A DNA stretch of 64,000 nucleotides from Carpediemonas membranifera. Taxonomy: Eukaryota > Fornicata. The notes below the pieces were generated by a model. That model was not told the DNA's origin, did not search any database, and worked only from the letters and a program-made list of their open reading frames with translations. The stretch is taken from contig JAHDYR010000005.1 in the NCBI GenBank assembly GCA_019828565.1, forward strand, positions 930,001 through 994,000. The letters run 5' to 3'. The position numbers were made by a program, and so were the translations under genes. Shown here piece after piece: positions 54,401-61,959 of the stretch (its first letter is position 1; each line of letters opens with the position of its first letter).

Positions 54401-56200
54401 CGTCAGCGCGAGGGAGGGCGCGATACCGCCCAGCCGACGGGGAAGCAGGCCCCTGGGGTTGGCGGTGAGCTCGTATGTCGGGGGGTAGAAGACACAGGAC
54501 GGATCGGGGCCTACGATGGCGACCAGCCTCATGCCGCGGAGCAGCCCCAGCCCCGTGACCGTGCGGCCCGTGAACGTCAGGCAGACGTCGAGCGTGAGGC
54601 CGAGGGTGCCTACGATGTCGAGGACTGGACCGTACATGCTGAGCAACGCCTTGGGACCACCGTACGCGACGAAGCGGACGATGAGGTCGGCCCACCAGTA
54701 CGCCAGGACCGCGGGCTGGACGTAGACTGCGGCCTCGGGGAGCCAGATAACGGCAACGGTGAGGGCTACTATAGAGAGGAGGACGACGTGGTGGTACAGC
54801 GGGCTCTCGATCGCCCAGCGGAGCCACCATCGTCGGGTTCGGGCCGGGGGGAGGGCGGCGGGGCGGGTAAAGGCGTATTTGATGAAGGCGAGCGTCTCCC
54901 TGAGGGTCTCCGGCATCCGCCTCGGCTCGACCAGCTCCCGGACGAATATGACGACGTTGAGGAGTCTGAGGGCGAGCGGGGGGTCGACCTCCATCTGGGT
55001 CAGCAGCACCGGCAGCGTCTCGTCCGCCGCGGCCTCAGGGGCGACGACCTGGCCGGCCAGCGAGTCTGTGAGAATGGCCGTGAGCAGCGAGACGGTGAAG
55101 AGGCCGCCGACGATCACTACCGTGACGAAGAACAACGCTGCCCACGCCCCCTCGGCGTCCATGGCGCGGTACATCGGGCCAGACCAGCCCTCGAGCGTCG
55201 CCATGGCCATCACTGTCATCAGGGCGTGGGGGAAGTCCTCGAGAGTCTGGGCGACGTTCTCGGGGTCGTGGTCGCCAGTGCAGGTGTAGCCGGACGGGCA
55301 CTTGTACCCCATGAGCCCCGTCGAGCAGGACCGGTCGTCTAGTATGGAGTTGGTGGCGTCCGTGCACCGGCGACCCATGCTGCCCCCGAAGAGCTGGACC
55401 GCGGCGAGGGAGAGAATAACAAAGAGCAGCACTGCCAGGCCGCCGATGCTGGACATGACCGGTATGGCCTTCAGGATCCCCTCCAGGATGACGCGGAGGG
55501 ACTTCATCGATCGGACGGTGCGCAGTGGCCGTAGTAATCGGACAACACGGAAGGCCATGGCGGACGAGGACGACGATGCTATGATGATCTCTGATATAGA
55601 GGTGAGCACGAGGGCGAAATCCAGGATGTTCCAGAAGTCTGCGAGATAAGACTTCTTCGCCCCCAGGAAGCCGAACGCCGTGATCTTCATGGCAGCTTCG
55701 GTGCAGTAGACGGCGAGGAAGATCTTGTCAGTGACCTCGAGCACCTGCTGGAGGGTTTTGAGGGACGCGAACGTCGGGGTTGACGCCACGAGAGCTAGCG
55801 TGTTCAAGATTACGACGGCGAGGATGAAGTTGTCGAACAGGGGGCTCGTCACCACGCGGATAAGTGCGCAGCGGAGTGCGTTGTCCTGGCCGAAGAGGAA
55901 CCAGCTCCGTGTGCCGTAATCTGGGAACGGCATCAGGGAGCGGGAGTCGAGGACCTGGAGCTGGTGGTTCGTGTCCGCTAGGCGCTTGGTAAGATAATCA
56001 ACGCGGATCTGTAAGTATGAATCATCAACTTCTAGGCCTCGTGAGGTCCCATGCTCACTAAGCTTCGAGAAAAGGCTTGCTGCGGACAAGGACCTGATTG
56101 AAGGCGGTGCCCGCGGCGACGATGATGGAGACCGGTTTGATGCCATATTTGGGGGCTCTGGGATGAGGATTCCGTCCCGTAGGATGCCCGAGTCATCCAT
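51479..56200 (-). CDS. Four-domain voltage-gated calcium channel alpha subunit (EEEE filter)
   Basis: 1573 residues from the ATG at 56200 in context CCAGCAATG. Four 6-TM repeats. S4 helices: I FRVVRLLRPLRTVRSMKSLR, III IRLFRALRPLRLAARV, IV LRVLRVLRILRVVKSANK; repeat II has only two Arg (LLRGMRLVAIV). Pore glutamates: I ATLEGWSG, II MAGEDHP, III SSLEGLSG, IV LTGEGWNE, giving an EEEE ring as in CaV. Cytosolic termini are short by animal standards, and the C-terminus lacks a clear IQ motif. Likely a plasma or flagellar membrane calcium channel controlling beating. Confidence 0.92.
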   Translation of the reverse strand: MDDSGILRDGILIPEPPNMASNRSPSSSPRAPPSIRSLSAASLFSKLSEHGTSRGLEVDDSYLQIRVDYLTKRLADTNHQLQVLDSRSLMPFPDYGTRSWFLFGQDNALRCALIRVVTSPLFDNFILAVVILNTLALVASTPTFASLKTLQQVLEVTDKIFLAVYCTEAAMKITAFGFLGAKKSYLADFWNILDFALVLTSISEIIIASSSSSAMAFRVVRLLRPLRTVRSMKSLRVILEGILKAIPVMSSIGGLAVLLFVILSLAAVQLFGGSMGRRCTDATNSILDDRSCSTGLMGYKCPSGYTCTGDHDPENVAQTLEDFPHALMTVMAMATLEGWSGPMYRAMDAEGAWAALFFVTVVIVGGLFTVSLLTAILTDSLAGQVVAPEAAADETLPVLLTQMEVDPPLALRLLNVVIFVRELVEPRRMPETLRETLAFIKYAFTRPAALPPARTRRWWLRWAIESPLYHHVVLLSIVALTVAVIWLPEAAVYVQPAVLAYWWADLIVRFVAYGGPKALLSMYGPVLDIVGTLGLTLDVCLTFTGRTVTGLGLLRGMRLVAIVGPDPSCVFYPPTYELTANPRGLLPRRLGGIAPSLALTTVRASVNTIWACLIAALPLFLLILAVGVIFAVIGVGFFADNTVTNTPLDFPNIFRGFLTVLTVMAGEDHPDALDAQWRASGWVVAVPYFAILLVVGNIVLLNLFAGIATDIFHAAFVEENEVRRVKLIKTTRRRQDKLLRQYLDRMAAGRSRFGTNLFLVNRGWGWVRVLRRVVSSVYFQVAIAVLILLSFVEVVVVAGTDTSGWASVAIIAVDAAFVCIFTAEILLRLLANGLYWTPDGLLREPLNVLDILIVLGGWIDLLSPVSITWIRLFRALRPLRLAARVPAINVLLRALIGAVPQITKLFFVGACGIGLYAVIGRQLLSGVYPKCSAGLGYTEVSCPGLWDPATPNFDTLPEAALTLVTLSSLEGLSGLLFTAAEEHWALSLYFIAFIFVGVFLYVELFVGLVIDSFTTVREEISGEFVLTPEMRRWVGIHESVRAARPTRLHPEPSTPMRRWVFRLCCSALFDQVITVLVVANTCVMLFQTPNNSEQTTTLITAANTAFVAIFTAEAALKITALGLNYFRDKWLLFDFSLVILGLLTTPMSLFSLFQIEVVAVNLNFLRVLRVLRILRVVKSANKLQAILNTALASLDDILAVCALGAMFFAIYAAVGQAALPPVTADARLLAVSDKVTFESFPAGCLAAFRMLTGEGWNEIMHDYRLLATSTTRELVVIAFFISYLFLGMYIYANLFIAVLYDSFASQITADGSFTMEFVHQFKAAWAMLDPQATGRIHASLIKDLLYLIPAPFGLKQTTESVLSREATLQHASLIHSQRSIQSVKFLSKLQLTVCHDDHVYFEPTLRALSAKVAGYQLTSLAAPRDQASVKLLRRMCGVRKVKLRRMTLESTTTTCPPTPYPVVESVTGTDVITDPTFSKQTTIDDIDAIQADATDPCDSGPSSDSGSESDTPLLEMEFEVFTADEARRLGSEGKLAIDEYIAGELLAQAFRRSQTRAGLSPSHSRSRENFMAI

Positions 56201-56225
56201 TGCTGGGATCGTTGGGAGAACTTCT

Positions 56226-58268
56226 TTACCGACTTCCGGACTTCGACTGAGAGCAGTGCCACGACGGCACTCCGGTTACCGTAGAAACATCTAGCAGGGT
56301 CCTCCTGGGGGTGAACACCACGCGGTCATCGCCACCGATTCCCAGACCGCCGTCGCCATTAAACCCGCAGGCTGAGACTGCGCCGTCGGGCCGTAGGAAG
56401 AAGGTCTGGGTCCCCGTGGTGACGATGTCCCCGCCCTTGCAGACCCGCGTCCACTGCGGCACCTCCCAGTTGGTGTCCACCGTCCCCAGCTGGCCGACGC
56501 GGTTGTCACCCAAGGCGAACCACTCGGGCCCTGCCGCCCCCAGCACCTTGGCAAACACGGCGAGACACTCCCTGAAGTCTATGTCCTGTGTGGGGACTAC
56601 AATCAGTTCGAGCATAGGCCTGCCCCCCGGCCCTAGTAGCTCGGCGGGGGTGGTAGCGCTCGATAGCGGGGCGTCCCGTAGCATCGAGCAGCCCGGCTTC
56701 CCGTACACCATCGGGCGCCCGCCTGTGAGCAGCACACTGAACTTGGGCTTGAACACCGAGGCTGAGACCGGGTTTGGGATGCGTGTGAATGTGCGGGCAT
56801 TGGTCACACCCGGCCCGAGCGCCAGCTGCCCGTCGCTGTTGCAGCCACACACATAGACGTTGTCACCATCCGCGTAGTACGACAGCCGCTCCGTCCGGGT
56901 TATCCGACCCAGGTCAGGCGTACTCAGCCCCGGGAACAGCAGCGGCATGAGCGTGTTGACGTGGCGAGCATCAGAACCGACTCCGAGGCAGCCGTACTTG
57001 TTGCTGCCCTGGGCGAGCACGGCGACGGGTGTCTGGATGAAGAGGCGGTCATTCCACACCTCGACGGCCTCGACGGCCCGATACTTGTGCCACGGGCCCA
57101 GCGACCTTTCGTACGCAGCACTGGCCGGGTGTGAGTTGAACTGGATCCGCTGGATGTCCCCCACCATCTCAACGATGGAGGCGTCGTGCCCCGTGCCGTC
57201 GACCACATCATACAGGATGGCAGGGTCGGTGCCCCGGTCGAAGCCCACTGCGGTCAGGTCCCCCCATACGAACGACCCCTTGACGGTGGCCGCGAAGTAG
57301 ACCATCGAATCGAACTCTGTGACACACCGCTCCTCGTTCGAAGCCAGGAGTCGAACTCGGGGGATGCGGACCCGCACAACGATGCTCTGGTCGTACATGC
57401 GGCGACGAACGAAGACCCTGCCTCCGTAGAGGTACGTCTCGGTGGCGGTGCTGGGCGTGTCCGGGGTCGACAGACAGATCCCGTCTTTGGACGAGACAGA
57501 GTGCACAAAGAAGAATTTCCGGCACAGGAACCACAGCGCGGATGTGTCGCGTTCCCGTTTGAGCTGAGGGTCGATCCCCACGCTCAACATGATCGCCCAA
57601 ATCGTGCTCTGCAGGAGTGTGTAGATCGTTTCCGGCAGCTCATCAAGTGATTTGATGGGCAGATCGATCGTCACATCCGGAAGGCCCACTAGCGATCTCC
57701 CAGCCTGACGCAGCCGGTACAGCATCCGCTGCCCCAGCCGATGGAGTTCCCCGTCCGCCCGGGCCGCGCTGGGCAGGGTATCAGCAACCATTCCAGCCGC
57801 CTCAGTGACTGCCGCCTCCAGCTCTCCCCTGGTGGAGGGCGGCGTGCCATCGGCCGTCCACGCCCGCGCACCGAGCTCAGTGCACCGGCCCCCGAGACAT
57901 GTGATGGTCAGGCGGAGCTGTGCCGTGATGTCGCCTGGTATGTCGTCCAGCACGACGGCAGTGTTTGCGATCGTCGTCAGACGGGGGAGCAGTGCGAAGA
58001 GTGGAGCGGCATACGCGTCGATAGATGTGGACGCAGTGCGAAGCATGGTTGTGAGGGCGGTAATGGACGACAATACACCACAGCGGGCCTGTCCAACCTG
58101 ATCGTACAGCTCCGGCTCGTCCGTATGACTGAGAATCTCGTCCATCTCTGCCTGCATGGCGTTAAGGTCAGCTAGTGTCTTGTCTAGATGGCGACAATCC
58201 GTCGATAGAGGTGTACTACGCTCATTTGGGGCTGGTGCGCTTTTACTGCCAACTTCCCGCTCATTCAT
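56226..58268 (-). CDS. RCC1-like repeat protein C
   Basis: 680 residues from the ATG at 58268 (MNEREVGSKSAPAPNE). N-terminal helical half contains IPGDITAQLRLTITCLGG. The propeller has blades such as VLAQGSNKYGCLGVG, VYVCGCNSDGQLALG, WFALGDNRVGQLGT and VSACGFNGDGGLGIG. Third paralogue of this family in the window. It starts 2 kb upstream of the channel gene on the same strand, with 25 bases between them. Confidence 0.85.
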   Translation of the reverse strand: MNEREVGSKSAPAPNERSTPLSTDCRHLDKTLADLNAMQAEMDEILSHTDEPELYDQVGQARCGVLSSITALTTMLRTASTSIDAYAAPLFALLPRLTTIANTAVVLDDIPGDITAQLRLTITCLGGRCTELGARAWTADGTPPSTRGELEAAVTEAAGMVADTLPSAARADGELHRLGQRMLYRLRQAGRSLVGLPDVTIDLPIKSLDELPETIYTLLQSTIWAIMLSVGIDPQLKRERDTSALWFLCRKFFFVHSVSSKDGICLSTPDTPSTATETYLYGGRVFVRRRMYDQSIVVRVRIPRVRLLASNEERCVTEFDSMVYFAATVKGSFVWGDLTAVGFDRGTDPAILYDVVDGTGHDASIVEMVGDIQRIQFNSHPASAAYERSLGPWHKYRAVEAVEVWNDRLFIQTPVAVLAQGSNKYGCLGVGSDARHVNTLMPLLFPGLSTPDLGRITRTERLSYYADGDNVYVCGCNSDGQLALGPGVTNARTFTRIPNPVSASVFKPKFSVLLTGGRPMVYGKPGCSMLRDAPLSSATTPAELLGPGGRPMLELIVVPTQDIDFRECLAVFAKVLGAAGPEWFALGDNRVGQLGTVDTNWEVPQWTRVCKGGDIVTTGTQTFFLRPDGAVSACGFNGDGGLGIGGDDRVVFTPRRTLLDVSTVTGVPSWHCSQSKSGSR

Positions 58269-58589
58269 TGTTGTTGTGTCATCCGACAGTGCCCGACCAT
58301 CTGTCCATGCGCTGCCAGCAGTCGCTATCCCTTCTTACCGGCCTTATGGGCGTTTATAGTGCTTAGCCATGCCCCGCCCAGTCCATCCCAGCCCGCGTGA
58401 AGACACCACGGCAGAGCACAGATCATGGGGCAACAGGCCCTGGTAGGGCTATATGGCATCAGTGGCTGCGGATGCCGCTTGAATCGGCCTATGTATAACG
58501 CTGATTGCATCAGATCATTTCCGAGTTGCGCGGCAGTTGCCACATGATGATCGCTGCCGGCGACATGTTCACAAACAAACAAACTAGAA
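58269..58589. other. Divergent intergenic region
   Basis: 320 bases between RCC1-like protein C and the 6PGDH fragment. No gene supported; a 111-residue minus frame (58325-58660) overlaps the 6PGDH start and has no ordered features. Confidence 0.5.
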
Positions 58590-59246
58590 ATGTCTTCAAA
58601 ATCAAGCGTATCTCTCGGTGTTATCGGCCTCAGCGTTATGGGCAGCAATCTTGCTCGCAACGCGGCCTCTCGTGGCCACCATGTCGTCGTCTACAACCGA
58701 ACTCCCTCTGTAACAGAGAAGTTCATGGCCGATCACGGCGCTGACGGTGACTTCGTTGCTACTAAGACTCTTAACGAACTCGTCGAGGCTCTTCCAGCGC
58801 CCCGCGTCATTCTCGTGATGGTCAAGGCGGGCAACCCCGTCGACGCCGTCCTCAGCGGCCTTAAGCCCCTTCTTACCCCCGGCGACGTTGTCGTGGACGG
58901 CGGCAACACCTACTACCCCGACACCGTCCGCCGCTTCGAGGATTACCAGGCTGCCGGGCTGCACTTTATGGGCATGGGCGTCAGTGGCGGCGAAGAGGGC
59001 GCGCTCCATGGGCCCTCGATGATGCCTGGCGGTAGTGACAAGGTGTGGCACCTGGCCTATTCCCGCCGCCCACAGCCAACACAAGACACGCATGCCATTA
59101 TCTGGACCAATCCCGCCACAACCCAGAAGATTGTCCCGGGAACCCCTTGGATGGTCCAACATCCGTCTGGTGGATGCCGAATCGGAGTCGCAATGTGTCG
59201 GAAGATGCTCGACTTAGTCTCGAGTCGCATCGTTCGAGAAAGGTGA
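58590..59246 (+). pseudogene. 6-phosphogluconate dehydrogenase, truncated after the NADP-binding domain
   Basis: From the ATG at 58590. Residues 1-150 are an excellent 6PGDH N-terminus: GVIGLSVMGSNLARN, VYNRTPSVTEKF, VDGGNTYYPDT and the signature GVSGGEEGALHGPSMMPGG. At about base 59050 the similarity stops. The remaining 65 residues are unrelated, and the C-terminal helical domain with the catalytic Lys/Asn/Glu (about 300 residues) is absent in all frames downstream. Not a functional dehydrogenase. Another gene begins 24 bases after the stop. Confidence 0.85.
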
Positions 59247-59270
59247 AACCAGGTAGCTATTGGCGTCAGA

Positions 59271-61489
59271 ATGAATCGTATTGGAGATCCGCATTCATTT
59301 GAGGAGTATTATTCTGATGGGCCTTCATTTGGATCGTCTGAAGACGAGGAAGACGTAGAACTCGATTTGTTATCGAATATGACAGTTTCTGATGGCAGTA
59401 CGCTTAATTTTGGGAACGATATAGTAGCAATTGACGCCATTGTGAATATAGATGAACTCAACGACCTCATATCATCCTTTTCCGCAAAGATCTCACTACC
59501 CGTGACAGTCTGTATCTTTCTTCGTTTGTTACTCAGCTTTGCACTCCGGACGGCAACATCGTCTGCCAGTCAGGCACCCACGCTGACGGAAACCCCCACA
59601 CTTGTAGCACCGAAAACACCGACGCCTGCCGCAAAGTCCGATCGGGTTATTTGGAGGAGTTCACCAAGGCGGGCAAGGACGTTATCCTCCGCAAATGCCC
59701 GCACACCCGCACGGAGACGGCGCTGATGCCGATTGTCGTCCGCGGCATCCACTTCTTCAACATGGTCATCTCGCACCTAAGGGCGCACAAGACCGTGCGG
59801 ACCAGACTCAAGCTGCACGTCGCAGCATCGTCTGGAAGCGAGAAGCACTGGCCCTTGCGGGGCCACGGCAAGTGTGAGAAGCCCCCGCTCTCCCGCAAAA
59901 CGCAGGAGGAGCAGCTGGTCGTCCTGAGCACGGCGATCCTGCTCCGCACGGCCCTGGAGCACACCATACAGAGCAGCATAGCCCGGCTAGGCACGGAGGT
60001 GCGGCTCGAGCGGCGCAGGTCCGAGTACGAGGCGATGGCGCAGCAGGTGCAGCGGATGTACCAGAGCCTCACCGCCACGCCCGTGTCCGCGGGGTCCACG
60101 AGGGGCGAGTCGACGCCCAAGGGCGACCTGACCCAGCAGCTTAGCACACTGCAGCGGCGGGTACACCAGTCGCCCCTGCACCGCCTCGAGGAGCGTGTCG
60201 GCCAGATCATGGCCAACGGGGACGTCCCCGGCCCCATCAAGGCCGACGTGCAGGCCGCCATGGACGACCTGCGGGCCCAGATTGCCCAGACGAGCACCGA
60301 CACGCGTGGGGCGACCGACCTGGCGGACTGGTTGTCGGCGTCCGTCCGGGCACCCGAGGTCGGGTCGTCTTCGCCCCCACGCCGCCGCAGCTCGCTCTCG
60401 GTGATGCGGCCCATCCACATGACGCCCTCGATGGACGAGATGTTACAGACCCGCAGACCTGTCCTCGACCTGCTGCTCGCCGACTGCGCGCCGGAGGAGA
60501 CTGTAGCGGCGCTCAAGATGCTCGGCAACCTCGAGGACCGGCAGTTCGACGCCCTTAAACTGCACCGGCTGACGGGCAAGAGCCTGTCTCTGGTGGGTGC
60601 CGCTGTGTTCGAGCGTCTCTCCCTCCTGGACGAGTTCAGCATCCCGCCTCTGGTGCTGACGGCCTGGCTCGAGCACGTCGCGGGTCTGTATGACGACCGC
60701 AACTCGTTCGGGGCCACGCCAGCGTTCCACAACAGCGTGCACGCTGCGGACGTCTGTGCTGCGGTGGCAGGCATGCTGCAGGCCCCCTCCATGAACGCTC
60801 TGACGCCCACCCAGGTGCTTGCCGCAGTGTTTGCAGCGATCACCATCGACCTGATGCACCCCGGCGTCACGAACGCCTTCCTGACTCGCACAAGCCACGA
60901 CCTCGCGGTTCTGTACAACGACCGGTCGCCGTTAGAGAACCACCACCTGTCCGCGGCCTTCAGGACACTGGAGGAGCCCACCAGGGACATCACGGCCATG
61001 CTGAGGGCCAGCGACGACTACGACGTCTTCAGGCAGACCGTGATCGCCCTCGTCCTGGCGACGGATGAGACACAGGCACTGGCCACGGTGTCCCGGCTGA
61101 AAACGTGGGTCGACTCCACCCCCGTGATGCTCGACGCGGTGCCCACCGACGCCCTCAAGCTCGTCGTCATGGCCGCTGATGGCGCGTACATGACCCGCCC
61201 CACCGCCCTGACGTGGGCCGCCCTGCTTCACGAGGAGCTGCACCGCCAGGGCGACGCTGAGCGGCGACTGGGGGTGACCCCTGGGCGGTTCTCGGACCGG
61301 GCCAGCGGTGCGCTCTACCTCGCCGGATGGAGCCAGCTGGTGCAGCGGCCACTGACGGAGCTGCTGTTCGGGGTGGCCGGGATCTGCGGGCACCAGTCGG
61401 GGGTCCTGGAGGCGTTCGGGCGGACCGCGTCTGCCCTGATTCCAGACACTGTGAACGAGTACGACGCGGCTGCGATCAGCGACGTGTAA
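59271..61489 (+). CDS. Class I cyclic-nucleotide phosphodiesterase, degenerate catalytic site
   Basis: Exons 59271-59507 and 59537-61489, 729 residues from MNRIGDPHSFEEYYSDG. The PDE domain occupies the C-terminal half: FHNSVHAADV keeps the HNxxH pair, and LAVLYNDRSPLENHH is well conserved. The metal-binding HD motif reads ITIDLMHPG (His replaced by Ile), ADxSNPT reads ADGAYMTRP, and the substrate-clamping Gln region (GALYLAGWSQLV) lacks the Gln. It is probably a pseudo-PDE or a binding protein for cyclic nucleotides. The N-terminal half has Cys/His-containing and coiled regions of unknown type. Confidence 0.85.
59508..59536 (+). other. 29-nt intron in the phosphodiesterase gene
   Basis: Donor GTCTGT, 3' end TTGTTACTCAG, phase 0; joins two long frames. 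A donor 6 bases upstream (GTGACA, 35 nt) would also keep phase. Confidence 0.75.
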
Positions 61490-61959
61490 CGAATTGATAT
61501 CCCTCACTCAACTTACAGCGAGAATTTGTAAAATCCCGCGTTACTGAGTCCGCAGGAGCCGGAAGAACTCACCATTACCTTACAGGCCATCAACGAGGCT
61601 CGCTGGACAGTTCTCCCTCTGTCTTGTCGAGCTGGTGAGAGCCGTTATGGCGTGCGGTGCAAATAATTCAACCCGCGGGGACACTGGCAGGTCGAATCGT
61701 CACCAGCCATCCAGATGCAGGGGCCAGGGTCAACTTAGCAACCGGGATTGGCCCGGCCTTAAAATAGGCTCATGGGTTTTGAGAAGAGTCCTGAGAAATT
61801 TTAACTAGATTCTTTAGATTCTGCGGTCATCTGCACCCGATAGCGGCGGCACTAAGGCCAAGCCCCGGCACCCGGGACCCCCATCGACTGAATCATTCAT
61901 CATTTTACGCGCCCGTTTGAGTTTTTTAAATTCGGCGCTGCAATTTCCCAATTCACACC
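61490..61959. other. Longest clean gene-free gap in the right half (470 bases)
   Basis: No protein frame supported. It includes several self-complementary stretches (for example GGCCCGGCC near 61753) and a GTCGAATC word near 61693 that recalls a tRNA T-arm, but no full tRNA cloverleaf could be drawn. Immediately before the next gene it is A/T-rich (GTTTTTTAAATTC). Confidence 0.45.

Noticed and set aside
58325-58660. 111-codon minus frame between RCC1-like protein C and 6PGDH
   Set aside because: Overlaps the start of the 6PGDH fragment and shows no conserved or ordered segment.
59039-59071. 33-nt intron after MPGGSDK in the 6PGDH fragment
   Set aside because: GTGTGG...CCACAG fits the length, but the sequence after it has no 6PGDH similarity in any frame.
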